From contig JACZXB010000001.1 of NCBI GenBank assembly GCA_022571845.1, positions 62,001-126,000 on the forward strand: a stretch of DNA of 64,000 bases, in the 5' to 3' direction. The translations under genes were made by a program, and so were the position numbers. The notes beneath the pieces were generated by a model. The model did not search any database, had not been told where the DNA came from, and saw only the letters and a program-made list of their open reading frames with translations. Below are positions 42,878 through 51,852 of this stretch, one piece after another. The first letter of the stretch is position 1. Each line of letters starts with the position of its first letter. Source of the stretch: Candidatus Zixiibacteriota bacterium. GTDB lineage: Bacteria; Zixibacteria; MSB-5A5; GN15; FEB-12.

Positions 42878-44470
42878 ATGAAGCTTCTGTCAATAAACAT
42901 CAAAGCCCTTATAATTGCACTTCTCGTAATTTTTACTGTCGGCAGAGCTGACTCTCCTGTCTCAGACATAACGGAGCAGCTAGATTCGATAGAAAAAAAA
43001 CTTGAGTGGATACAACACCGTCTCACTCTGGAGCAATGGGAGTACCATGTCAACGGAGTCTCGGATTCCCTCGATTTCTACCAAGACCTTTACCGCTATT
43101 TATTAGCTAACTCTGATTTATTTAAAAATATTCCATTTAGACTGGCACAGGTCAAAGACCAGGAGCAGAAGCACCGGCTGCAGCTGTTGCTGGCAAATCT
43201 TCTCCCGGACCGCGTCCGATTTAAGCCGGAAATTTCAAATCTAAGCGACTCATTGAATAGACTGTTTACTTATTTTAGTTCTGACTTGCAGGGACAAAAG
43301 CTGACACTAGCAGAGCTAAACAAAACCTATCGCACCAGCCGCAACCGCTCTGAAAGAGAAAATGCTTTCCGGGCTGCCAACGCCGTTGGAGACCGCGTTT
43401 CATACGGCATGTCAATAATTTTTCAGCTGCGCAATAAGGAGGCGGCCAGATTCGGCTATCAGAATTATTTCGACATGATTGCCTCCCAGACTCCCCTTGG
43501 CACAAAATCTGTTCTGCAGCTTATTTACAAACTTGATTCACTTACACAACAACGTTTTACAACAATCTCTGCTAACGCCCTAAAAACTGTCGGCGTTAAA
43601 GAACTTGAACTATGGGATTTGGATTACACTCATTTCCAGATAAACCAAAGAGCAGTCGATTTCTTTAATTTTGATCAAGAGCTTAGAGTGCTCGATAGTG
43701 TCCTGGAGAGAATGGGATTTGAGGTCGAGCAGCTGCCTATTTATTACACTCAGAATTCCGGTGCTAATGCTCTGCTGACAGACAACGTATTTGAAATAAA
43801 GGCGCCCTTTGATGTAAGAATTATCCTGACTGAAACTGACCGGGAGTTACGGATTCGGCAACTCTTAAAAACAACCGGCCAGGCCCTTTATTTGGTTCAC
43901 ATCGCAGAGGATAAACGAGTATACAATTTTATGGCTCAAAAAGCCTGGCAGATGGCCATGTCCGAAATCATGGCGCTATTAGCAATTGATAGTCTCTGGC
44001 TAAATGATTTTGCCAACATGCCAGTCGGCTTTATTAGACAATATAGAAAAGCACGATACGAACAGGAACTGATAGAAGTAAGAATGCTCCTTTTGAATCT
44101 TCATTTTGAACACGAAGCTTATTTAAATCCCGACCAGGACTTAAACAAACTTTATTGGAACATACTCCAAAAATATACTGGCCTGCCAAGACATGAGGAT
44201 ATTACAGTCTGGGCAAGCAACAGCGAATTTTTGAATTCGCCGCTAAATTCTATGAACAAATTATTGGCGAAGATAATTGCTGCCCAGTCGGTCAATTATA
44301 TGAATGATTATCTTGGCCAGCCGGTTGATAATTTGAGAACCTCGGCTTTTCTTATTCAAAACTACTATCGCTTTGGCTCGAGATACAGCTGGACAGAATT
44401 ACTTGAACGGGGAACCGGCGAAAAATTCAATCCCGAACATCTGGTCAGCCACTTTCAGTTATCAGACTAA
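42878..44470 (+). CDS. M2/M3-type peptidase homologue without the zinc-binding motif (pseudoenzyme)
   Basis: Exported protein of 530 residues; the ATG at 42878, with AAGGGA upstream, starts a signal peptide (to about residue 24). The helical body resembles bacterial M2/M3 metallopeptidases of the oligopeptidase-F/ACE type: LNKTYRTSRNRSERENAFRA, LRNKEAARFGYQNYFDM, and FDVRIILTETDRELRIRQLL just before the active-site helix. Where these enzymes have HExGH, this one has KTTGQ (331-335, in LLKTTGQALYLVHIAE), so both metal His and the catalytic Glu are lost. A third-ligand-like Glu may survive in MSEIMALL. I infer a non-peptidase binding or scaffold role. It is likely co-transcribed with aroQ, perhaps by read-through. 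Confidence 0.7.
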   Translation: MKLLSINIKALIIALLVIFTVGRADSPVSDITEQLDSIEKKLEWIQHRLTLEQWEYHVNGVSDSLDFYQDLYRYLLANSDLFKNIPFRLAQVKDQEQKHRLQLLLANLLPDRVRFKPEISNLSDSLNRLFTYFSSDLQGQKLTLAELNKTYRTSRNRSERENAFRAANAVGDRVSYGMSIIFQLRNKEAARFGYQNYFDMIASQTPLGTKSVLQLIYKLDSLTQQRFTTISANALKTVGVKELELWDLDYTHFQINQRAVDFFNFDQELRVLDSVLERMGFEVEQLPIYYTQNSGANALLTDNVFEIKAPFDVRIILTETDRELRIRQLLKTTGQALYLVHIAEDKRVYNFMAQKAWQMAMSEIMALLAIDSLWLNDFANMPVGFIRQYRKARYEQELIEVRMLLLNLHFEHEAYLNPDQDLNKLYWNILQKYTGLPRHEDITVWASNSEFLNSPLNSMNKLLAKIIAAQSVNYMNDYLGQPVDNLRTSAFLIQNYYRFGSRYSWTELLERGTGEKFNPEHLVSHFQLSD

Positions 44471-44544
44471 TATTTCACACCTGCTATTTTCATAACAACT
44501 AAACTTGAACCAGCCATGATTCAGGGATATCTTAGCCTGAAGAG

Positions 44545-45912
44545 ATGAATAACACTTTAATCAATAATCAAAATAAAAGTATCACCGAAGGACCTATCCT
44601 GAGATCTGTGATCTCATTAGCGGCTCCTGTTGCTATGGGCATGTTCATGGAGTTTGCTCTGTCGACCACAGATTACTTTTGGGTCGGCAAACTCGGTCCG
44701 ACCGCACAGGACTCGATTACTTCTTCGCTGATAGTCATTTGGACTATACTGGCAATTACCGCAATCGTATCTGTCGGACTTACTGCCTTGATATCCCGTA
44801 ATATCGGTTCAGGTGATATTGAAAAAGTAATATATTTTATCAAACAGGGCTTCGCGCTGGCTATAATCTTAGGCGTTACTGCGACAGTAATAGGAACTTT
44901 TCTTGCCGGTGACATCCTGGAATTCATGAGGGCCGGAGCTGAAACCATCAGGCACGGAACTCCCTACCTGCGAATATTTTTCGCATCGGTAATTTTACTT
45001 TTTCTGATGGAAACCAGTTACGCTATTTTCAGGGCTTCCGGGGATACCAGAACCCCCACAAAGGTGGGTGTAATTGTGGTAGTCATAAACATGGTATTAG
45101 ACCCGCTGCTGATATTTGGAGCAGGCCCAATTCCTGCCATGGGAGTTGCCGGGGCAAGTCTGGCTACCGCCATCGCATTTCTTACCGGTACCGTATTACT
45201 TATTACGCTTATATACAAAGGTAAACTTGGTTACACGCTTCCTCACTGGAGAACTGTTGCAACTTCTCTGAGCGGCATGCTCAAGATCGTAAAGATAGGC
45301 CTGCCGATGTCTGGTCATCAGCTGATTTTCATGATGGTCTACTGGTTTTTAATTATGATTGTTCACAGTTACGGCGAAAATGCCGGTGCGGCCATGGGCA
45401 TCGGCAATCGCATGGAATCTTTTTGTTATCTCATCGGCTACGGCATATCACTCGCTGCGGCAACCATGGTGGGGCAGAATCTTGGCGCCGGAAAACCGGA
45501 AAGGGCCGCCAAGTGCGCCTGGTATGCCGTCGGACTTGGAATCGCTGTCTCGGCATTTGTCTCAATCTTCTTTTTTGTTATTCCGCGCCAAATCGTGGGC
45601 ATTTTTTCAAACGACCCCTATGTTGTGCCAATAGCAACTGACTATCTTATAATTCTGGGACTGTCCCAAATTACAATGACTATCGAACTAGTTCTGGAAG
45701 GTTCCTTTGTGGGTGCTGGCGACACTATTCCGCCAATGCTGGTCATGGTGCCCGGGCATCTGCTCAGAATCCCATTAGCCTATTACCTTTGCTTTACGCT
45801 GGACTGGGGCATCAACGGAGTCTGGTGGACGTTAACGATAACAACAACTATTAAAGCACTCATCCTGGCGTTCTGGTTCAGGCGGGGAAAATGGAAAGAA
45901 AAAATCATTTGA
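44545..45912 (+). CDS. MATE-family multidrug/Na+ efflux transporter
   Basis: Inner-membrane exporter of 455 residues with twelve hydrophobic segments in two related halves. Family signs are EGPILRSVISLAAPVAMGMF at the start, TTDYFWVGKLGP in segment 1-2, RASGDTRTPTKVG after segment 4, and the repeat-half stretch GIGNRMESFCYLIGYGISLA with QNLGAGKPERAAK. It probably expels organic cations or a metabolite in exchange for Na+ or H+; no substrate can be named. It lies 74 bases after the pseudo-peptidase gene. Confidence 0.93.
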   Translation: MNNTLINNQNKSITEGPILRSVISLAAPVAMGMFMEFALSTTDYFWVGKLGPTAQDSITSSLIVIWTILAITAIVSVGLTALISRNIGSGDIEKVIYFIKQGFALAIILGVTATVIGTFLAGDILEFMRAGAETIRHGTPYLRIFFASVILLFLMETSYAIFRASGDTRTPTKVGVIVVVINMVLDPLLIFGAGPIPAMGVAGASLATAIAFLTGTVLLITLIYKGKLGYTLPHWRTVATSLSGMLKIVKIGLPMSGHQLIFMMVYWFLIMIVHSYGENAGAAMGIGNRMESFCYLIGYGISLAAATMVGQNLGAGKPERAAKCAWYAVGLGIAVSAFVSIFFFVIPRQIVGIFSNDPYVVPIATDYLIILGLSQITMTIELVLEGSFVGAGDTIPPMLVMVPGHLLRIPLAYYLCFTLDWGINGVWWTLTITTTIKALILAFWFRRGKWKEKII

Positions 45913-45992
45913 TTTAGGTTGCTGCTACACTATTCAGCTGGTTATTTTTAGCATGATGATTCGAAGAAAACAAGTTTAAGGGAACTAAACTT

Positions 45993-46781
45993 ATGACATC
46001 AGGAGCGATTAAAAAAACAGCTCGCTTTAAAACAAACGTTGACTCAATCCCGCAATACGGTTTTATCGAAAACGATGAGATAAAAGTAATCACAAGTGCT
46101 CCCTGGCTGGATGACACGGCAACGGGAAAAACAGTAAAGTTGTCAGAAGTCACTCTTTTGGCTCCTGTCGTACCGAGTAAAGTTGTCTGTGTCGGACTTA
46201 ATTATCATGCCCATGTCGATGCCTCGAAGTCAGCCAAGAAAGCTCCCGAACAACCGCTGCTGTTTTTAAAGCCCCCCTCGGCGGTGATAGGACCAAATCA
46301 AAATATCGTACATCCCGGTCAGTCTAAACGAGTCGACTTTGAAGCAGAACTTGCAATTGTAATTGGAAAACGTGCAGTCAAAGTTTCCACTGGTGAGGCT
46401 CTTTGCTATATATTTGGATTCACCTGCGCCAACGATGTAACCGCCCGTGATTTGCAAAAAACTGACGGACAGTGGGGAAGAGCCAAAGGATTTGATACGT
46501 TCTGCCCGGTCGGGCCATGGATAGTCTCAGGAATAGATTCTGGCAATTTGAAAATAGAAGGCATACTAAACGGCGATATAAAACAGTCCGGCAATTCAAA
46601 GAATATGATTTTTGATATTCCTTTCATTGTCAGTTATATCTCCATGGTCATGACCCTTGAAGCGGGCGATCTGATTTTGACCGGCACTCCGGCCGGTATT
46701 GAAGCGATGAAGCACGGTGATAAAATCGAAGTCAATATAGAACAGATTGGTAGTTTGATAAATCAGGTAGTCTCAGAATGA
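45993..46781 (+). CDS. Fumarylacetoacetate hydrolase-family protein
   Basis: Mg-dependent FAH-fold enzyme, 262 residues. Residues 55 to about 255 form the FAH domain: VCVGLNYHAHV, QPLLFLKPPSAVIGPNQ, the metal-binding VDFEAELAIVIGKRA (two Glu), FTCANDVTARDLQK, RAKGFDTFCPVGPWIV and LTGTPAGIEAMKHGDKIEV. Members act as acylpyruvate hydrolases, 2-hydroxyhepta-2,4-diene-dioate isomerases or oxaloacetate decarboxylases. The general housekeeping form (acylpyruvase/oxaloacetate-type) is most likely, as no aromatic degradation genes are here. It overlaps the AlaX-type gene by 4 bases. Confidence 0.9.
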   Translation: MTSGAIKKTARFKTNVDSIPQYGFIENDEIKVITSAPWLDDTATGKTVKLSEVTLLAPVVPSKVVCVGLNYHAHVDASKSAKKAPEQPLLFLKPPSAVIGPNQNIVHPGQSKRVDFEAELAIVIGKRAVKVSTGEALCYIFGFTCANDVTARDLQKTDGQWGRAKGFDTFCPVGPWIVSGIDSGNLKIEGILNGDIKQSGNSKNMIFDIPFIVSYISMVMTLEAGDLILTGTPAGIEAMKHGDKIEVNIEQIGSLINQVVSE

Positions 46782-47971
46782 CTGAAAGGCTTTATTACAA
46801 AGACCCGGGACTATTAAGTTTCGAGGGCGCTATAATAGAAGCGATAGAATCCAGTGGCAAACATCTGACTATTCTTGATAAGACCGCTTTCTATCCGACA
46901 TCGGGCGGCCAGCCTCATGACAAAGGCTTGTTAAATTCTGTAGCAATCATTGATGTCACTGAAAGCGACGGCAAAATACAGCATATTTCAGATTCTGCCG
47001 TAGGCTCAAAAGGTGATATTGTCAAAGGTGAAGTTGACCTGGTCCGCAGAAGATATTTCCGGCAGCTCCACACCGCACAACATATACTGAGCAGCGTTTT
47101 TATTGAGCTCTATGATTTTGAAACTGTTTCTGTTCACCTTGGCGAAGATTATGGCGCTATTGAAATAAATCAGCCGAGCCTGGAAGAAGACCAGCTGCTT
47201 AAAGCCGAACAGCTGAGCAACGAATATATCCTGCAGTCCCTGCCTATTGAGATAATATTTGCAGGAGAACAAGAGGCACAAAAGCTGCCGCTAAGAAAGA
47301 AGCCATCGCGACAGGGTACAATTCGTATTATCAAAATTGGTGAGATAGACTATTCAGCCTGCGGTGGCACGCATTGCTATAACAGCTCCGAAGTTGGCCT
47401 GATTAAAATAATAAACATTGAAAAGCAAAGGGGCAAGGCTCTGATTAATTTTTTAGCCGGTACAAAAGCCAAAGAGGATTACGATAAAAGATTTGAGGTA
47501 ACAGACACTCTTTCAAAACAGCTGACCTGCGCGGTTGATGAGCTAAAACTCCGTTTTGACAAAATCCTTGAAGAAAACAAATTGTACCGCCAGCAACTGG
47601 GCCAACTGCAGAACGAGCTGCTGCCGATGAAAATCAATGAAGCTGCTGCCAAGTCAGAAAGCTCAAATGGAAAAAACTTTGTGTGTATAGAAGTAGATAG
47701 TATGGATTCTAAGGTAGCTGGTAACTTCACCACTTCCTTAGCAGACAAAATCTCAGGAATTGCTTTGATTCAATTGGAAGAGCGTATAATAATTGGGGTG
47801 TGCGATACTGATACTATTAATATCGAAGCTAAAGAAATAGCGCGGAGGTTTTCATCTGAGTTGAATCTCAAGGGGGGCGGAGGAAAAACAATGGCGCAGC
47901 TTGGAGGCGCTCTGAAAGGACAGCTAAATAAATACAGGGAAGTTTTGGTTAATATCTTAAATGAATTATAA
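46778..47971 (+). CDS. AlaX-type alanyl-tRNA editing protein with DHHA1 domain
   Basis: Free-standing homologue of the alanyl-tRNA synthetase editing region, 397 residues. The N-terminal part resembles the start of the editing module (TAFYPTSGGQPHDKG). The editing core has zinc motifs HTAQH (about residue 100) and CGGTH (about residue 198). A coiled-coil linker (230-290) leads to a C-terminal DHHA1 domain with LKGGGGKTMAQLGGA. There is no aminoacylation domain. Such AlaX-long proteins hydrolyse Ser or Gly wrongly attached to tRNA-Ala. It overlaps FAH by 4 bases and the LptD-like gene by 11. Confidence 0.9.
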   Translation: MTERLYYKDPGLLSFEGAIIEAIESSGKHLTILDKTAFYPTSGGQPHDKGLLNSVAIIDVTESDGKIQHISDSAVGSKGDIVKGEVDLVRRRYFRQLHTAQHILSSVFIELYDFETVSVHLGEDYGAIEINQPSLEEDQLLKAEQLSNEYILQSLPIEIIFAGEQEAQKLPLRKKPSRQGTIRIIKIGEIDYSACGGTHCYNSSEVGLIKIINIEKQRGKALINFLAGTKAKEDYDKRFEVTDTLSKQLTCAVDELKLRFDKILEENKLYRQQLGQLQNELLPMKINEAAAKSESSNGKNFVCIEVDSMDSKVAGNFTTSLADKISGIALIQLEERIIIGVCDTDTINIEAKEIARRFSSELNLKGGGGKTMAQLGGALKGQLNKYREVLVNILNEL

Positions 47972-50900
47972 GTGTAATCATATTCTGCTCGCTGTCATTA
48001 TTGTTTTGCTGGCTGGCTCCGGGGCCATTGCTCAAAAGAGCGGCGAGATTTTCTTAAAGCATTCCAACGAACTCGAAGTTGTCCTCGAGAACGGGCGTTA
48101 TATAACTTATGTGATCGGCAATGTTCTCTTTGAAACAGAGACAGGTACAATCAGATGCGATTCTGCTATCTGGGACAAAGGAAAAACGATCCGTCTGCGC
48201 GGCAACATATTTTATGAAGATGAGAAATTCAGTATCAAGGCAGACTCTCTATTATACAATTTGAGAGACAAAACGGCTGACGCCTTTGGACAAAGAGTCG
48301 AGCTTTGGTCGTTTGAGGATTCCCTGCTGGCCATAGGCACACAGGCGATGCTGGACCGCGAAAATGATTCAATGTATATGGAAAGCCGGCCGACGCTTTA
48401 TTTCAATTATCCCGACACCGCCTCAATGATAGAAGTTACCGCCGACAGAATAGATTACAGCTCCGCCAACAAGAAAGCCGTCGCTGTCGGAAAAGTTGAG
48501 ATTCTCTCGGCTGACTTTAGAGCTACTGCCGGCTCTGCTGTCTTTGATACCGAAAATGACAGTCTTGAGCTGAAAGAACAAGCAGTAGCCTTCAAAAGAA
48601 ATTCAAAAGTATCTGGAAAGTTAATCGCCGTAACTTTCGAAAACAATGAGATCATCCGCATCAGCGTTATCGATTCAGCCAAGGCCGAGTTCCGGGAACC
48701 ACTAAAAGAAGATACAACGTTATCGGATAATTCTATTCTAAAGGGCAAAGAGATTCATCTTAATTTCACAGATGGCCAGATGAGATCTGTCATCTGTTTC
48801 GATCAGGCCTTCTCCTGGTATTATCCTGCCATTACAAATGACAGCCTTTTTCAGGAAAACAGCATATCCGGTGATACTATTCGCTTCATCACTGAAAACG
48901 AAGAATTATCTCAGGTACAGGTTAGCGGTGGCGCCATCGGCAAATATATTTCTGGCCCGCCAGAAGCACGTGAATCAAACGAGGCTGGCAAGATTGATAC
49001 AGTAGATTACAAAGGCAACTACATCGAGTATAACCTTGATGATTCCCTTATCACTCTTTTCGGATCGGCCGATGTCAAATCAGGGGCAGTTGCCCTGACC
49101 GCTTTTCAAATTCTATTTTATACTGGCGATCGTCTTATAGAGGCTTATTCTGCTCAAAGCGCCCAGGACTCAGGACTGTTTCACGAGTCGAAGTTTGACT
49201 ATCAACCCAACCCGGTGCCAGTCATACTGGCCGATGGCGACCAGCAAGTATTCGGAGATTATCTGGTTTATTCAACTGATACAGAAAAGGGGAGAATCTA
49301 CCAGTCTAAGACGAGCTACGATGAAGGTGTCTACTACGGTGAAAAACTTTATCGTGAACAGTCAGATATTTTCTACATTGATGACGGCAAATATACAACC
49401 TGCAGCGCCGAGGAACCGCACTTTCATTTCCGCTCCAGCAACCTCAAGCTTATAAAAAATGACAAACTTATAGCCCGGCCATTGGTGTTTTATCTGGGTC
49501 GTCTGCCAATTTTTGCATTGCCGTTTTATGTGCTGCCGTTAAAGAAGGGCAGGCACTCCGGGATGCTGCCGTTTGATTTTGGAAGTTTCCAGCAAGGTGA
49601 CCGCTATGTCAGAAATATTGGCTACTACTGGGCGGCTTCAGAATATTGGGACTGGCAGGGCTCATTTGATTATATAGAAAGACAGCGCACTTTTACTCTT
49701 AACAGCAGAGTCAATTTCCGTAACAGGTATGTCTTTGATGGCTACCTTGCCGGAAGTTACACCAAAGTAACTTCCTTTGATGCCTTTACAGCTACTGAAA
49801 ACGACAGAACCCGCTGGATTACCAGTGGCGCTTACAGCCATACCTTTTCGCCAAGTTTTTCAATCAGAGGCAATGCAGATTTTCGCTCAGACGCCACTTA
49901 CTTTGATGACTATTCGCTGAACCGTGACGAGATTCTTAACAGGTCGGCCAAGTCTCAAATGAGTTTCTCAAAAAAGTTCGGCAGCGGTACTTCAATAAGC
50001 GGTTCTGTCTCACATATAGAGAATTTAGACTTAGGCAGCCGAACCAATAATTTGCCCATATTATCCGTTTCGCTGCCTACTGTCTGGCCGTTTGGCAGCG
50101 GCAGCAAAGACGAAAGCGGCAAAATAAAACAACACTGGTATAACAATTTCACTTTTAGATACAGTCCGTCACTTTTGAACTTTTCCAGCCGGAATGAGAT
50201 AACCGATACTTTGATTCAGAACAGCGGGATTGATACAACCATAACCGTTACTCGAAGCAGAAAAAAGTATGCGAAAATCTCGCATAATCCCTCAATCGGA
50301 CTGCCAACTTTAAAGCCGTTTAAATATCTGGTTCTGACTCCTTCTTTTGGATACAGCGAAACCTGGTTTAAGATAAACAGTACCGACCAATCCGAATTGG
50401 CAAACATCGAACCAACAACTTACCGCACCTACTCATATAGCGCCGGTATTTCTGCCCGAACTGACTTATATGGGACGTTCTATCCCAATATCCTTGGCTT
50501 GACTGGATTAAGACACACCATCACACCCTCGGTAACTTATGGCTACAGACCGGATATCGATCGCCACCCACAGGTTCGAAGCTTTGGCGGAGGAGGGTCC
50601 GGCAGTGTTAAGAGCCAGTCGATATCTGTCTCGGTCAGGCAGCTCTTTCAGGCGAAATATGGCAGAGGAGATGTCCAAAAAAATATCGACTTGATATCTT
50701 TTAATTCAGGGTTCAGCTATAACTTTGAAGCGGCCACGAGACCGTACTCAAACCTGAACACCAGCTTTCAGTCAAGCGCTATACCAAAAATAAACTTTAA
50801 TGGCAGCATGGTTCACTCGCTATATAAGCCAGGAACCGATGAAGTTGATTTCTGGTCGCCAAGACTGGAAAGTTTCCGCATCGACGCCAGATTTACTCTC

Positions 50901-51353
50901 TCTGGCAAAACATTCATATTTGATGAAAGCTCTGTGCAGAATTTTCAAACCGGCTTCACATCACCTGACCAGCTTGAGTCACTAACAGCCCCCCCGCCTT
51001 ACGGCAGCGGGCAGTCAGGGTCGCGGGGCTGGCAATTTAGCGCTGCTTATGGCTATTCACAGTCTGGTCGCAATGCAACATTCAGAAAGTTTAGCTTCTT
51101 TAGATTTAATCTAAATTTTAATCTGACACCAACTACCCGTGTAAGATACACCCACGATTATGATATTGACGACAGCAAGACAATCTACAACTCAGTTAAT
51201 ATAGTTAAACAAATACATTGCTGGACTGGTTCAATTTATTGGGTACCAATCGGTTCCAATAAGGGCTTTGGATTTAAGTTGTTTGTGACGGCCATCCCTG
51301 ACATCAAAATTGATAACAATCACAGCTCTTATTTGAACGCTCTTCAGCGCTAA
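47961..51353 (+). CDS. lptD: LPS-assembly protein LptD-like (OstA domain plus beta-barrel)
   Basis: Large outer-membrane protein of 1130 residues. A signal peptide (1 to about 25, ending SGAIAQ) is followed by a long LptA/OstA-like beta-jellyroll region (about 30-430) with repeated strands such as TETGTIRCDSAIWDKG and IRLRGNIFYEDEKFSIKADS. The C-terminal part (about 500-1130) looks like a beta-barrel with many aromatic-rich alternating strands. The join is marked by PLVFYLGRLPIFALPFYVLP and the LptD-like GRHSGMLPFDFG. It would insert LPS or a similar glycolipid into the outer leaflet. The extended N-terminal region is longer than in proteobacterial LptD. The start overlaps the AlaX gene. Confidence 0.88.
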   Translation: MNYKCNHILLAVIIVLLAGSGAIAQKSGEIFLKHSNELEVVLENGRYITYVIGNVLFETETGTIRCDSAIWDKGKTIRLRGNIFYEDEKFSIKADSLLYNLRDKTADAFGQRVELWSFEDSLLAIGTQAMLDRENDSMYMESRPTLYFNYPDTASMIEVTADRIDYSSANKKAVAVGKVEILSADFRATAGSAVFDTENDSLELKEQAVAFKRNSKVSGKLIAVTFENNEIIRISVIDSAKAEFREPLKEDTTLSDNSILKGKEIHLNFTDGQMRSVICFDQAFSWYYPAITNDSLFQENSISGDTIRFITENEELSQVQVSGGAIGKYISGPPEARESNEAGKIDTVDYKGNYIEYNLDDSLITLFGSADVKSGAVALTAFQILFYTGDRLIEAYSAQSAQDSGLFHESKFDYQPNPVPVILADGDQQVFGDYLVYSTDTEKGRIYQSKTSYDEGVYYGEKLYREQSDIFYIDDGKYTTCSAEEPHFHFRSSNLKLIKNDKLIARPLVFYLGRLPIFALPFYVLPLKKGRHSGMLPFDFGSFQQGDRYVRNIGYYWAASEYWDWQGSFDYIERQRTFTLNSRVNFRNRYVFDGYLAGSYTKVTSFDAFTATENDRTRWITSGAYSHTFSPSFSIRGNADFRSDATYFDDYSLNRDEILNRSAKSQMSFSKKFGSGTSISGSVSHIENLDLGSRTNNLPILSVSLPTVWPFGSGSKDESGKIKQHWYNNFTFRYSPSLLNFSSRNEITDTLIQNSGIDTTITVTRSRKKYAKISHNPSIGLPTLKPFKYLVLTPSFGYSETWFKINSTDQSELANIEPTTYRTYSYSAGISARTDLYGTFYPNILGLTGLRHTITPSVTYGYRPDIDRHPQVRSFGGGGSGSVKSQSISVSVRQLFQAKYGRGDVQKNIDLISFNSGFSYNFEAATRPYSNLNTSFQSSAIPKINFNGSMVHSLYKPGTDEVDFWSPRLESFRIDARFTLSGKTFIFDESSVQNFQTGFTSPDQLESLTAPPPYGSGQSGSRGWQFSAAYGYSQSGRNATFRKFSFFRFNLNFNLTPTTRVRYTHDYDIDDSKTIYNSVNIVKQIHCWTGSIYWVPIGSNKGFGFKLFVTAIPDIKIDNNHSSYLNALQR

Positions 51354-51484
51354 AACTTCCAGAAACTACTGATTTTTTAACTTTCTAGGGCCATTTCTAA
51401 AATATGTTTTAGTTGACGCTAACCCCCACGATGAGATTTACTTAGAAGAAATCAGACCCAAATAACGTTCAAGGAGAGGACGCC

Positions 51485-51760
51485 ATGACAAAAGATCAAA
51501 TGATTGCCTTGATTGCCGAGAATTCCAAGATTACCAAGAAGCAGGCAACTGACGCTGTGCAGACTTTTATGAGCACAGTCACCAAACAGCTCAAAAAGGG
51601 CGAAAAAGTTTCATTCGCAGGTTTTGGGACATTTTCTACTTCCAAAAGAAAAGCGAGAATCGGCCGTAATCCGCAGACCGGTGCCAAGATTAACATTCCG
51701 GCCAGACGTGTTCCGGTATTTAAGGCCGGCAAACACTTGAAAGAGGCCGTCAGGAAATAG
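51485..51760 (+). CDS. hup: HU-family histone-like DNA-binding protein
   Basis: Small nucleoid protein of 91 residues that bends DNA as a dimer. It opens MTKDQMIALIAENSKITKKQA, followed by FAGFGTFSTSKRKARIGRNPQTG, which forms the DNA-gripping arm (residues ~45-68), with the conserved Pro in RNPQTGAKINIPA, and ends VPVFKAGKHLKEAVRK. The ribosome site (AAGGAGAGGACGCC) is the strongest in the window, suiting an abundant protein. It has its own terminator, and 130 bases upstream are free. A TTGACG (51413) with TTTACT 18 bases on could be its promoter. Confidence 0.97.
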   Translation: MTKDQMIALIAENSKITKKQATDAVQTFMSTVTKQLKKGEKVSFAGFGTFSTSKRKARIGRNPQTGAKINIPARRVPVFKAGKHLKEAVRK

Positions 51761-51782
51761 GCAATTCATAAGTTTTTGCTGC

Positions 51783-51812
51783 AAAGGCAGGACTAATTGT
51801 CCTGCCTTTTTT
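51783..51812 (+). terminator. Rho-independent terminator after hup
   Basis: Perfect 11-bp stem AAAGGCAGGAC/GTCCTGCCTTT around the loop TAATT, with the T-run continuing to 51812. It separates hup from ftsK. Confidence 0.95.
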
Positions 51813-51852
51813 ATTGATTTGAAAAGGTTTTAGACTGAGTTTCTTTAGCTAT

